Shown here one piece after another: positions 1 through 8,078 of a stretch of 64,000 bases of DNA. Position 1 is the first letter of the stretch; each line of letters opens with the position of its first letter. Origin of the DNA: Streptosporangium sp. NBC_01755. GTDB lineage: Bacteria > Actinomycetota > Actinomycetes > Streptosporangiales > Streptosporangiaceae. Location of the stretch: positions 248,001 to 312,000 of the forward strand of contig NZ_CP109131.1 in NCBI RefSeq assembly GCF_035917995.1, given 5' to 3'. Made by a program: the position numbers and the translations under genes. The notes under the pieces are model-generated. The model worked only from the letters and a program-made list of their open reading frames with translations, was not told the origin of the DNA and searched no databases.

Positions 1-52
1 CGCGGCCCGCCTCGCCCTTACCCTCCGTACCCGAACAGGAGTCTGAACCGCC

Positions 53-673
53 ATGCCACGTCAAGCCGATACCCGCGTCCGCGCCCGCGATGAATTCGCC
101 CGCCTCCTCGCCGAACGCGGCTACCTCGGGGTCTCCCTCGACGAGATCGCAAAAACCGTGGACGTGAAGAAGGCCAGCCTCTACCACCACTTCCCCGGCG
201 GGAAGCCCGCCCTGTTCATGGAAGTCGCCCACCACTACATCGAGGAGACCTCCGCCGCGCTCCAGCGGGCGCTGGGGGGCGACGGTGATCTCCGCGACCG
301 TCTCCTCGCCCTCGCCGACACCTATGCGCGGGGAACGTACAACTCCGCTCTCGGTGACCAGATCTACTACGCCACCCGCCACCTGGATGACGCACAGCGC
401 GCCGACGTCTCGCACGCCTACGTGCGTAGCCTGATCACACCCGTCACCGACCTGATGGCCCAAGCAGTGGAGACGGGCGAGCTACGGAAGGCTGATCCGA
501 GCTTCCTGGCCATGGCCTTCATGGAACTGGCCGGCATGCTCCAGCCCATGCCCGCCGATGTGGCGATGCCCCCGCAGGAGCGTCCCGTTCCGCCTCCCGC
601 CGATCAGCTGGTCCACGAGGTCGTCGACCTCTTCCTGCGAGGGGCAGCCGTCCCGGATCGGCCCATGACCTGA
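53..673 (+). CDS. TetR/AcrR family transcriptional regulator
   Basis: This is a one-component DNA-binding repressor of 206 residues, the usual TetR length. Residues about 19-58 form the N-terminal helix-turn-helix, with the signature run VSLDEIAKTVDVKKASLYHH in the recognition-helix region. The remainder is a helical ligand-binding domain with no residues that identify an effector. The ATG at 53 is preceded by an AGGAG ribosome site at 36-40. No divergent target gene lies within the window, because the left edge cuts the context. By family rule it probably represses its own or a neighbouring gene, but no operator palindrome is obvious in the 52 bases upstream. The family call is secure; the target is unknown. 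Confidence 0.9.
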   Translation: MPRQADTRVRARDEFARLLAERGYLGVSLDEIAKTVDVKKASLYHHFPGGKPALFMEVAHHYIEETSAALQRALGGDGDLRDRLLALADTYARGTYNSALGDQIYYATRHLDDAQRADVSHAYVRSLITPVTDLMAQAVETGELRKADPSFLAMAFMELAGMLQPMPADVAMPPQERPVPPPADQLVHEVVDLFLRGAAVPDRPMT

Positions 674-926
674 CCAAGGCGGTCTCGAAAACCCACCACT
701 GCGCCGACCACATGGGTTCACCGGGTTGCGACACGCGGTGAGCGTGTCCGGGGACGTCCGCGCGGGACGGCCCCGGACTGCTCTACCACGTCGTGCAGAC
801 GGCTCCGTTTCGGCCCTGCGTTCGTAGTCTCCGTCGAGGAACGGGGCATAAAACTATTTGATCCAGGCTTGTACTCCCTCGGTACCCTGAGAACACGCAC
901 ACCCCCGTGAGAAGGAAGTCGCCGCC

Positions 927-1349
927 ATGCCCGGTCCGCTCCAGATCAGCGGTTCGGTCTCGGTCCCCGAGGCCGAGCTCGGCTGGCGGTTCTCCCGTTC
1001 CTCAGGCCCCGGCGGCCAGGGGGTCAACACCACCGACAGCCGGGTCGAGCTCAGCTTCGACCTGGCCGCCACCGAGGCCCTCGAAGAGGTCTTCAAGTCC
1101 CGAGCCCTCGAACGTCTTGCCTCCCGCCTGGTGAACGGCGTGATCACCATCGCCGCCTCGGAGTTCCGCTCCCAGCTGCGCAACCGCGAGGCCGCCGAGA
1201 TGCGCCTGGCCCAGCTGCTCCGCGAGGCGATCGCCCCGCCCCCCAAGAAGCGCCGCCCGACCAAACCGAGCAGGGGCGCGATCGAACGGCGGATCACCGC
1301 CAAGAAGCAACGCTCCGACCTCAAACGCCTGCGCAGGGACCACCGCTGA
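927..1349 (+). CDS. arfB: ArfB (YaeJ)-type peptidyl-tRNA hydrolase, ribosome rescue factor
   Basis: This 140-residue protein carries the class I release-factor catalytic core, with the motif GPGGQGVN and the GGQ at residues 29-31. It has no codon-recognition domain. The C-terminal third is strongly basic (PPPKKRRPTKP followed by alternating Arg/Lys), as in ArfB, where this tail enters the empty mRNA channel of a stalled ribosome. The expected role is hydrolysis of peptidyl-tRNA on non-stop ribosomes in the cytoplasm. The length matches the family (about 135-140). The ATG at 927 has a purine-rich site (GAAGGAAG) about 9 bases upstream. The gene is monocistronic, and a metE remnant on the other strand begins 11 bases after its stop. 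Confidence 0.9.
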   Translation: MPGPLQISGSVSVPEAELGWRFSRSSGPGGQGVNTTDSRVELSFDLAATEALEEVFKSRALERLASRLVNGVITIAASEFRSQLRNREAAEMRLAQLLREAIAPPPKKRRPTKPSRGAIERRITAKKQRSDLKRLRRDHR

Positions 1350-1360
1350 CCGAGTAAGCG

Positions 1361-1514
1361 CTACGCCGTTTGAGCAGAGGGAACGGCCCCGAACGAAAAG
1401 ACGTGCAGCGTCGCCCAGGCCAGGTAGGCGGGCCGGTTGGCGGCGCGCAGCGGCAGGGTCTCCTGCAGGGGCGGGCTCGTCCACCTGGATGATCACCGTC
1501 CCGGCGGCCTCCAG
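1361..1514 (-). pseudogene. metE: Remnant of cobalamin-independent methionine synthase (metE)
   Basis: Reading the minus strand from 1514, the peptide LEAAGTVIIQVDEPA is followed, after a one-base frameshift in a run of four C (about 1467-1470), by LQETLPLRAANRPAYLAWAT and a stop at 1361-1363. This matches the conserved C-terminal MetE segment in which the family reads IIQ(V/I)DEPALRE.LPLR. Only about 45 residues survive. Everything upstream (above 1514) and the final zinc-site region are missing, so the fragment cannot function. The first residues after the break (LHVFSFGAVP) no longer follow MetE. Recognition is by eye from family consensus. Confidence 0.65.
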
Positions 1515-1586
1515 GGGTCGCGTCCGCGGAGGTGGTGTATGAGTGTTTGAGATCGGTACCTGCGTCGCGCCTGGCTGATCGCCGTT

Positions 1587-2250
1587 GAAAAGCGCGGCGT
1601 CGTCCGTGGGGAAAAGCGCGGCGAGGGCGGCGGAGTGGCTCAGGACCGCTCACCGGCAACGCATCGTGCGGGGTGGTGGCGGGCGTTGGCCGGGTGTGGG
1701 TGACCGGGGGCGGGCCGGTGGAGCTCCGGAAGGGGGCAAAGCGGGTCATGGCGGGCGTGGAGGCGGGGCCGTGGTGGTGACGATCGGGGATTTTCCATGA
1801 TCTGGGTGAGTTGGCACGCTGGGGGCGTGCGGATTCACCCCGATCAAGGAAAGCGCCACTCCCACCCCCTCGGATGGGCCGCTTTTCGTGGTGGAAGGCC
1901 CGATTCGTCCCCGCACCCGGCCGAGGGCGACCCCTGACCGGACGCCCCGCGGACCTTCGTACCCCGCACGGCGAGAGCCCCGCGCGAGGCGGCGGCGAGG
2001 AGCGGCCCCGGATCCTTCCGCACCGCGGCGGACCCGTACCGATGGGCGGTCTGGGGCCATTCCACGGTCCTCGGCGCGCTTTTGACCTTCCACCCCGCAC
2101 GACGCGACACCGACGAGCGGCCCTGAACCACTCCACCCCCCTCGCCGCGCTTTTGACCTTCCACCCCGCACGACACGACACCAACGAGCGGCCCTGAACC
2201 ACTCCACCCCCCTCGCCGCGCTTTTCACCACGGACGACGCCGCGCTTTTC
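1587..2250. repeat. 58-bp inverted repeat pair (1587-1644 and 2193-2250)
   Basis: The segment 1587-1644, which begins GAAAAGCGCGGCGTCGTCCG, reappears as its reverse complement at 2193-2250 with only a few mismatches. The arms are separated by about 550 bases. Each arm itself contains two copies of GAAAAGCGCGGCG. The arrangement could be two opposed copies of a small repeat family or the ends of a non-autonomous element. No transposase lies between them. Confidence 0.75.
2075..2229. repeat. 71-bp tandem direct repeat, two full copies and a partial third
   Basis: Copies run 2075-2145 and 2146-2216, and a third begins at 2217 and diverges after about 9 bases. The two full copies differ at a few positions only. 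Each starts CGCGCTTTTGACC. The second copy overlaps the right arm of the inverted repeat. The repeat encodes nothing recognisable. Confidence 0.85.
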
Positions 2251-2737
2251 CACCGTGACCGGCTTACCGGATTCGGATGCTCGTACACCACGTCCATGGA
2301 CGCCCCCCCAGGTCGCCGACCTCTTCCCGCAGCGCCGGCGCGACCTGGCCTTTACTACTAATTTCTGTACCACTGCTGACCCGCGTCGCCAGACGCGCAC
2401 CCACCTGCATAGACGCTGCCCGAAGAGTTGCTGTCCAGGCACCGCCCGGTGGCCACATTCCGCAACGCGCTTCCCTGTGTTGTCCATAGCTGGTACTGAG
2501 CCGATCATAAGTTCTGGGACTTTTGAGAAGATCGGAAGGCGCGTCGGCCCTGCTGGAGTGGCAGGCGGACCACCTGGACCTCCGGAAAATCTCAATATTT
2601 GTAGGGTCGGGGGCTGGCGCGGTGGCTTCTCCTGGCGGGAGGGCCTGGGGCCTTCCTTCCGTCGGTTTCCCGGACGGGTGTGCCACCCCAGTGGCCGTGA
2701 CCAGGTTCTTCGCTCCGTTTCCAACCCCCGCCACCTC

Positions 2738-2770
2738 GATCCGTGCATGCGGTTCTCCCGCACACGGCTC
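2738..2770 (-). ncRNA. Group II intron domain V hairpin
   Basis: The minus strand from 2770 reads GAGCCGTGTGCGG, loop GAGA, then ACCGCATGCACGGATC. It forms the 33-34 base hairpin with central bulge that carries the ribozyme catalytic triad. It lies directly after the maturase stop, as expected. Confidence 0.85.
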
Positions 2771-4148
2771 ACCGACGTCGTTCACCGCCGGCATTCGGCC
2801 TTTCCCGCCAGGGCTTGCCCGCCCTGGGCGCGACGACGATTCCATACAGGCTGATCAAGCCGAGATCGCTGAGCGAGCGTTTCAGCACGCCCCGGCCGTA
2901 GCTCCGGCTGCGCCGGTGTTTTCGGCTGAGGAACAGCGCCAGGCGCATCCAGGCGAACTCTCTGATCTTGCTAAAGCGCCGGGCAGAATGCCCGTACCGG
3001 AAATAGCCAGCCCATCCCCGCAGGAACAGGTTGACCTCCTTGGTGATCGCTTCGGTGCGAAGCAGCAGCCTGCGGCCGTCCGTGAGGTCACGGATCCGGT
3101 CGCGGGCGTGTTGCATCGCCCTGTCTGAGGGCCAGCGAGCGAGGAAAACGAACGGCCGTTTCCCGTTGAACCCGCGTGAGCGCACCAGCCGGTGGTGAAA
3201 GCCCAGGAAGTCCAGGCCTTCCCCACCGACCTCCAGGTGCACGATGCGGGTCTTGGCGGCCTTCGGCTCCAAACCGAGTGCCGCCAGCAGCTCCGTCAGG
3301 CGGGCCAGGGCCCGCTCGGCTTGACCGCGGGACCAGCACATCACGATCGCGTCGTCGGCATAGCGGGCCAGCACGCCGTCCGCCTCGTCCCACGCCCGAT
3401 CCAATCGGTGCAGGTAGACGTTACAGAGGACGGGTGAAACCACGCCGCCTTGTGGCGTGCCGGTGACCTCTCGCCGGATCTGTCCGTCCTCCATCACCCC
3501 GGCGCGCAGAATCACCCGCAGGAGCTTCAGGAGCGACTGATCGCAGACGCGTTCCTCGATCGCACGCATCAACTCATCGTGCGGAATCGCCGAAAAGCAG
3601 TTGGCGATGTCCGTCTCGACCACCCACCGGCGGCCCCGCGCCTGCTCCTCAATGAGCACTTGCAGAGCATCGTGTGCTGAGCGCTTCGGGCGAAACCCGA
3701 ATGAGCAATCAGCCATGTCCGCCTCGAAGACCGGTTCGAACACGATCTTCACAGCGGCCTGCACGATCCGATCCCGAACAGCGGGAATCGACAACGGCCG
3801 GTACTCGTCCTTCAGCCCAGGCTTGGGGATCATCACCCGGCGCGCGGGCAATGGCCGATACCGGCCCTGCCGAAGTTCCGCGGCCAACTCCTCAAGAAGC
3901 CGGACGATCCCGTACTCCTCGATGTCGGCCAGCGTGGTCGCGTCGATGCCCGGTGCGCCGTTGTTGCTGCGCACCATGACCCACCCGCGCTCCAGAACGT
4001 CTCTGCGATAGACCTTGTCCATGAGCGCGTGGAACCGACGTCCGGGATCGGCCTTGGCCGCCCGGTAGAGCACATGCTGCAAGGCGCGGACCGGATCACG
4101 CGGAACACGCGGCCCCACGGCGGCGGGAATAGCCAAAACGGCACTCAC
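2769..4148 (-). CDS. ltrA: Group II intron reverse transcriptase/maturase
   Basis: This 459-residue intron-encoded protein assists splicing and reverse-transcribes the intron RNA during retrohoming. The reverse-transcriptase domain shows the fingers region (RPLSIPAVRDRIVQ), the TPQGGVVSPVL block and the catalytic YADD. The maturase X domain follows, with FLRGWAGYFRYGHSARRFSK and a basic helix after it. The protein ends shortly after the X/D region with no HNH endonuclease, so retrohoming would rely on replication forks or single-stranded targets. I chose GTG 4148 because GAGGAGG lies just upstream; an in-frame ATG at 4202 is possible. The stop overlaps the first base of domain V. No frameshift is visible, so the intron may be active. 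Confidence 0.93.
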   Translation of the reverse strand: MSAVLAIPAAVGPRVPRDPVRALQHVLYRAAKADPGRRFHALMDKVYRRDVLERGWVMVRSNNGAPGIDATTLADIEEYGIVRLLEELAAELRQGRYRPLPARRVMIPKPGLKDEYRPLSIPAVRDRIVQAAVKIVFEPVFEADMADCSFGFRPKRSAHDALQVLIEEQARGRRWVVETDIANCFSAIPHDELMRAIEERVCDQSLLKLLRVILRAGVMEDGQIRREVTGTPQGGVVSPVLCNVYLHRLDRAWDEADGVLARYADDAIVMCWSRGQAERALARLTELLAALGLEPKAAKTRIVHLEVGGEGLDFLGFHHRLVRSRGFNGKRPFVFLARWPSDRAMQHARDRIRDLTDGRRLLLRTEAITKEVNLFLRGWAGYFRYGHSARRFSKIREFAWMRLALFLSRKHRRSRSYGRGVLKRSLSDLGLISLYGIVVAPRAGKPWRERPNAGGERRR

Positions 4149-4782
4149 CGAGCCCCTCCTCCACCTCAATATGCATCGACGAAGTAGCGGCCCTTCCCTC
4201 ACCGCCGGTTATGTTGTCCGGTCGGCTCAAGCAGTACTACGGCCGCCTCCGACGCCCACCCGGCCAGCAATCCACTTCCCGGCGTTGACCGGTTATAGGA
4301 CGCCACGCTCCGGTAACACCTTCCGCAGGTCACCGGGCCGGGGAGGGCCTCCCCAGTTCCCGCCGTCACTATCGATACGTTCCGCGCCCCATACGCCGGG
4401 GAGTTCTTCGCGGCTGCAATTTCCAGGCTCTTCGCCGCTTCCATGGCCTTCACCCCGATCACGAGGGGCTCGGCTCTCCCTTGTCCCGTCCGAAGACGGC
4501 TGAGTAACGACGCCGCAGGCTTCGCGTCATGCTACGGACCGCATCGTCGCTCCCCCTTAAGGGCTTTTGACGCTGGGCTTCGACCCCGCCCGTTTCCAGA
4601 CGAAGCCGCCAGCCTGCTACCGGGCCTCCTGGCAGCTACCCGGACCGGACTTTCACCGGCAAGCGACGACGAGCTTACGAACATGCAGATCAGCCGCTAT
4701 GTCACGGCTTCACCTCCAGTTCTACTGGGCGCACATGATCGCCTCAGTAGAGTGGTAAAAGTCCGAAGGAGATAGAAACATA

Positions 4783-5036
4783 CTGAAAGGCTCCAGGCGT
4801 AGGTTTAGCCAGGAGTTCAAGGACGAGGCTGTGCGCATGGTCCTCGACGGCCCCCGTACGATCGCCGAGGTCGCCAGAGAGTTCGGCGTCCACGACACCA
4901 CGCTCGGCAATTGGGTGAGCACCTACAAGCGAACGCGCGCGGAAGAAGAACCGCACTCCCTCAGCGGCCCCGAGCGCGCCCGACTGCGTGAACTTGAGCG
5001 AGAAAACTCCGAACTCCGAGAGAGGCTTTCCTTCTT
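4783..5036 (+). pseudogene. Truncated IS3-family transposase OrfA
   Basis: The reading RRRFSQEFKDEAVRMV, then TIAEVAREFGVHDTTLGNWV and a Glu/Arg-rich leucine-zipper segment, is the helix-turn-helix and coiled-coil part of an IS3 OrfA (HTH_Tnp_1). It should continue as FLKKAAAFFA but breaks at about 5036 and runs into foreign sequence. OrfB is absent. A likely start is CTG 4783 behind AAGGAG (4766-4771); GTG 4831 is an internal alternative. The group II intron 5' end abuts the left side of this fragment. Confidence 0.8.
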
Positions 5037-5041
5037 GTGTT

Positions 5042-5188
5042 GTGATCGATTTCCGGCCTGACCAGCTCAAATGGCAAGCCGTCCTTGAAGAGATACGGCG
5101 ACGCATCAAGAATGGCGAATATCAGCCAGGTAACCCGATTCCGGGCGAACCTCGCATGGCCGATGAGTTCGACATCTCCCAGGTACTA
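5042..5188 (+). pseudogene. 5' fragment of a GntR-family regulator gene
   Basis: From GTG 5042 the peptide reads VIDFRPDQLKWQAVLEEIRR, then IKNGEYQPGNPIPGEPRMAD and EFDISQ. This is the first half of a GntR winged helix (the family reads ...I..G.Y.PG..LPSE..LA.EFGVSR.T). It is cut at 5188 by the left end of the IS630 element, before the recognition helix is complete. The remainder of the gene does not resume on the other side of the IS, so a deletion accompanied or followed the insertion. Confidence 0.75.
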
Positions 5189-6334
5189 CTAACCAGAAAC
5201 TAAGTTACTGGACTGTAAGAAACTTTACTCATGTGGTCATATAGCGGAGGCCTCGATCCGCGAAGAAGCCTCGGACGATTTCGGGAAGGTTGCGCATCCG
5301 TGCTACTGCCTTCTCGATCCCCTTCTTGAGCTCATCCTTGGTTCGCGCGGCCATCCGCCCAACATGATCGTGCTTTATATTCTTCCACACCCACTCATCG
5401 GGATTCAGTTCAGGAGAGTAGGGTGGAAGGAAGAACAACTTCAGTCGGCCCTTGGTGGACTTCGCGAACTCCTTAGCGGCGTTAGATCTGTGGGCCGACG
5501 CACCATCTATGATCAAGAAGATCTTCCCGGGAATGTCGTCGAGCAGCTTCTTGAGGCATTCAATGAACACCTCGGCGTTGAGGTTTCCTTCAAAGAAGGA
5601 GAAGTACAGCTTCCCCTGCGTGTTCACTGCGGAGAACATGTTTGCTGAAACTCGACTTCCACTCCCGATTACAATCGGCGTGTTCCCGACTGGAGCCCAT
5701 GTGGTACCGGAGTGGTAATCAGTGCGGACACCCGCCTCGTCAGCGAAGAAGACGCTTGCACCTGCGGTGATGGCCATAGCTCGAATCTTCGGATACTCCT
5801 CTTCTTTCCACTGCCGCACGCGTTCTGGATTCTGTTCATACGCGCGGACCAATGGTCGCTGTGGAGACAGGTCGAGCCGATGCAGGAGTGTCCCGACCCA
5901 TTGCGATGTGAACACGACACCGAACTTGCGCTTGATAAGCTCACCGACCATCTCGCGAGTCCACAGACCAAACTCGAACTGCAATTGGCGGGGGTCATTA
6001 CCGATTATCCATCCCCGCAGCTGCGCCATTTGACGTTCTGTCAGTTGCGGTTCGCGTCCCGGAGCCTTTTTCACCACCAATGCCGCTGGACCCGACTCTT
6101 TCCGCAGCTTGAGCCAACCGAATATTGTGGATCGCCCAACACCGAAGACAGTGGCGGCTTCATCCACGCGCATTCCCTTGTCAATTGCGCTGAGAACTAG
6201 TGTTCGGGTGCCTTCAAGGGTGCGCCGCGGAATGCGCCGAGATGGTTTCTCCATGCGATTATTGTCTAATCTGAAAGGTAAAGCGAAGTGGTATGCAACG
6301 ACGAATTTGGTCCAGTAATCTAGTTTCCGCTTAG
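5189..6334. mobile_element. IS630-family insertion sequence
   Basis: A DDE transposase gene is bounded by imperfect terminal inverted repeats of about 25 bases. The left end reads CTAACCAGAAACTAAG and the right end, on the minus strand, CTAAGCGGAAACTAGA; both arms continue to TTACTGGAC. TA dinucleotides flank both sides (5187-5188 and 6335-6336), as IS630/Tc1 elements insert at TA. The 1146-bp length is normal. The left flank is a GntR fragment and the right flank is the 3' end of a DnaB-like gene, so the flanks do not come from one interrupted gene. Confidence 0.85.
5229..6254 (-). CDS. IS630-family DDE transposase
   Basis: This complete 341-residue transposase has an N-terminal helix-turn-helix (DEAATVFGVGRSTIFGWLK), a second winged-helix region (GLWTREMVGELIKRKFG) and a C-terminal DDE domain. 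The catalytic acidic residues are recognisable in VFFADEAGV (first Asp), LIIDGASAH (second Asp) and LPPYSPELNPDEWVW (Glu). The ATG at 6254 and the stop at 5229 sit inside the terminal repeats with short margins. There is no frameshift, so no programmed slippage is needed. It is probably functional for cut-and-paste transposition at TA sites. Confidence 0.93.
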   Translation of the reverse strand: MEKPSRRIPRRTLEGTRTLVLSAIDKGMRVDEAATVFGVGRSTIFGWLKLRKESGPAALVVKKAPGREPQLTERQMAQLRGWIIGNDPRQLQFEFGLWTREMVGELIKRKFGVVFTSQWVGTLLHRLDLSPQRPLVRAYEQNPERVRQWKEEEYPKIRAMAITAGASVFFADEAGVRTDYHSGTTWAPVGNTPIVIGSGSRVSANMFSAVNTQGKLYFSFFEGNLNAEVFIECLKKLLDDIPGKIFLIIDGASAHRSNAAKEFAKSTKGRLKLFFLPPYSPELNPDEWVWKNIKHDHVGRMAARTKDELKKGIEKAVARMRNLPEIVRGFFADRGLRYMTT

Positions 6335-7200
6335 TAGTGGCCCTGGAAGGCCACGGTGATCGTGGCCGTGGGGCCGTTACGGTGCTTGGCCACGATCAGG
6401 TCGGCCTCCCCCGCGCGGGGGGAGTCGCGCTCGGCGGCGTCCTCGCGGTGCACCAGGACGACGAGGTCGGCGGTGCGGGCGACGGCGTCGCACAGATCGG
6501 TGTGCAGGGCCGGCAGCCGGCCGGAACCCACCTCGGGCAGGCGGTCGAGGTCGGCGGAGACGACGATGGGGACCTCCAGCCGCACGGCGAGCGCCTTGAG
6601 GGTGTGGACGGTTTCGGTGACCTCGCGTTCGCGGGTGCCGCCGCGCACGTCGGGGCGGATGTGGCGCAGGCCGTCGACGGCGACCAGGCGGGCCGCGGGC
6701 TCGCCGGCGGTGCAGGCGTGGGTGATGCGGGCGCTCAGCTCGCCCAGGGTCCAGTCGGCCGGGGTGGCCAGGTGCAGGGGGGCTTCGGCGAGGCGGGGCA
6801 TCACGCGGGCGAGCGTGGCCCGGTCGTCGTCGCGCAGGGCGCCGGAGCGCAGCGCGTGCCCGACGACGCGAGCCTCGGCCGAGGTGATGCGGGTGAGCAG
6901 GTCGCGGCGGGAGGACTCGTAGCTGACCAGCAGGGTGGGGGTGTTGCGGACGAGGGCGGCTCCCCGGCAGAAGGCGAGCAGCAGGGTCGTGCTTCCCACA
7001 CCGGGGCGGGAGGCCACGACGGTCAGGGTGCCGGGGGCAGGCTGATGAGGACGGCGTCGAGGTCGGTGACGCCGGTGAGGATGTGGCCGGGAGGCCGGCT
7101 GTGGAGGTGTCCGGCACCGGGGCGGTCTGTGAAGTCGAGGTGGTCCAGGAGACCGAGGAACTCCTCGCGGGCCGGGGCGGGGGCGGGGTCGTAGGGCATG
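6335..7200 (-). pseudogene. DnaB-like helicase C-terminal domain protein, frameshifted and IS-truncated
   Basis: On the minus strand from ATG 7200 the first frame reads MPYDPAPAPAREEFLGLLDH and onward to TGVTDLDAVLISL. Near 7035 it must shift frame to continue as PGTLTVVASRPGVGSTTLLL and on to VAFQGHY, the usual end region of DnaB (family ...FQG.YSRF). It therefore carries one indel. The last codons are lost: the IS630 right end supplies TAC TAA as Tyr and stop. The Walker A segment reads RPGVGSTT, with Ser where the essential Lys should be. The Walker B-like (RLVAVDGL) and SADLDRLPE segments are still visible. It is either a decayed gene or a divergent non-ATPase paralogue; replication helicase function is excluded. 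Confidence 0.75.
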
Positions 7201-7328
7201 GCGGCCATCCTGCCAGTCGAAGGCGGCTGGAGGGGCGTCCGAAAAAACCGGAAACTCCGAGGGGCGGCGATCCAGCGATTCACGCGCGAGCCGCAGCATT
7301 GTCTGATCTTGCGTTGCGGCTTTTGGGC

Positions 7329-7547
7329 TCACCTTGGCTGGACCCGGGTACGGCCGGAGTCGGAGTGGCGTACCGAGTTGGTGACGAGTTCGGTGAGCAG
7401 CAGGAGCGCGTCGTCGGCGTGCGGGTGGTTCACGCCGTCCAGCAGGTCGCGGACGTAGCGGCGGGCCTGGGGAACGGCGGCGACCTGCGCGGGGAGGTCG
7501 ACCTCGGCAAGGAAATCCCGCCTCCCCGGGGCCCGGATGCGGATCAC
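7329..7547 (-). pseudogene. 5' fragment of an RsbW-like ATP-binding (anti-sigma/HATPase) gene
   Basis: From GTG 7547 the minus strand encodes VIRIRAPGRRDFLAEVDLPA, then the diagnostic AQVAAVPQARRYVRDLL and DDALLLLTELVTNSVRHSDS. This is the N-box of the HATPase_c_2 regulators that control SpoIIAA/RsbV-type switches (the family reads LLVSELVTNAVRHS). The ATP-lid and G boxes are missing: the frame ends at 7329 after about 72 residues, where the family needs 130 or more. It was probably truncated by the rearrangement that also damaged the neighbouring DnaB-like gene. Confidence 0.7.
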
Positions 7548-7575
7548 GTCACCGGGTCGGTGGCACAATGGCCCC

Positions 7576-8019
7576 ATGCCTGACGTGCCGAGTGTTCGCG
7601 CCGTCCTCCTCGACGACGACCGGCTGGTGGTTTTCCGGCGTACGGTCCCCGGCAAGGAGCTCTACTGGTCCGTCCCCGGCGGCCATGTCGAGCCCGAGGA
7701 CGCCTCGCTGGAGCACACCCTGCACCGCGAGGTCATGGAGGAGCTCGGCGCCGTGGTCTCCGGCGTCACCCCGCTGACCACCCTGGAATGCGTGCGCGAC
7801 GAGGGAATCAAGACCCAGCACGTCTACGGCTGCCGCCTGGTCTCGATGGATCTCGCCCTGCGCTGCGGCCCGGAGTTCGACGACCCCGCCCGTGGCCGGT
7901 ACGAGGTGGTGCGGCTCCCGCTCGATCCGGCCGAGATCTCCGCCATCAACCTCGTCCCCCCGGAGCTCGGCACCTACCTGGCAGGCACCGTCACCCTGCT
8001 GCCCGGCCTGATCGCCTGA
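7576..8019 (+). CDS. NUDIX hydrolase
   Basis: This 147-residue Nudix-fold pyrophosphohydrolase should cleave a nucleoside diphosphate linked to another moiety. The Nudix box is visible in the GGHVEPEDASLEHTL and REVMEELG segments. The REVxEELG helix is perfect, but the spacing from the upstream Gly/Glu is about two residues longer than the classical pattern. The specificity cannot be read. ATG 7576 gives the natural start VRAVLLDDDRLVVFRR; an ATG at 7537 only adds a non-conserved leader. It is divergent from the truncated HATPase gene, with starts 28 bases apart. A short GATCGCCT triplication follows its stop at about 8010-8035. Confidence 0.88.
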   Translation: MPDVPSVRAVLLDDDRLVVFRRTVPGKELYWSVPGGHVEPEDASLEHTLHREVMEELGAVVSGVTPLTTLECVRDEGIKTQHVYGCRLVSMDLALRCGPEFDDPARGRYEVVRLPLDPAEISAINLVPPELGTYLAGTVTLLPGLIA

Positions 8020-8078
8020 TCGCCTGATCGCCTGATCCTCCCGTCCATCGGGGCCCGCCGAGGTCATCGCGAACGGTC

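Larger units (their letters stand above)
1515..2689. other. Repeat-rich non-coding stretch
   Basis: No credible gene is visible in this 1.2 kb stretch. Long open frames exist on both strands, but they are Arg/Pro/Gly-rich and match no family, as expected from GC-rich DNA without stops. The interval holds direct and inverted repeats built around the core GCGCGCTTTT and its complement (listed separately), so it may be a decayed mobile-element end or a regulatory/structural repeat. The last part (about 2340-2680) has lower GC. It forms the 3' flank of the group II intron. Confidence 0.5.
2690..4734 (-). mobile_element. Group II intron with maturase ORF
   Basis: On the minus strand the element starts at 4734 with GTGCGCCCAG, the classical bacterial group II 5' end (GUGYG). 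It continues through about 590 bases of structured ribozyme domains I-IV. It then carries a reverse transcriptase/maturase gene and ends with a domain V hairpin (2738-2770) and a plausible domain VI down to about 2690. The DVI pairing GTGGC...GCCAC and a nearby terminal pyrimidine set the 3' boundary to within about 5 bases. At about 2.05 kb it is the typical size for a mobile intron whose protein lacks an endonuclease domain. The 5' exon side is the left end of a broken IS3-like element. The 3' exon side is non-coding. Confidence 0.82.

Noticed and set aside
1321-2772. Long minus-strand open frame of 483 codons over the repeat region
   Set aside because: It is Arg/Pro/Gly-rich, spans the metE remnant and the repeats, and no domain is visible. 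It is a GC-driven open frame.
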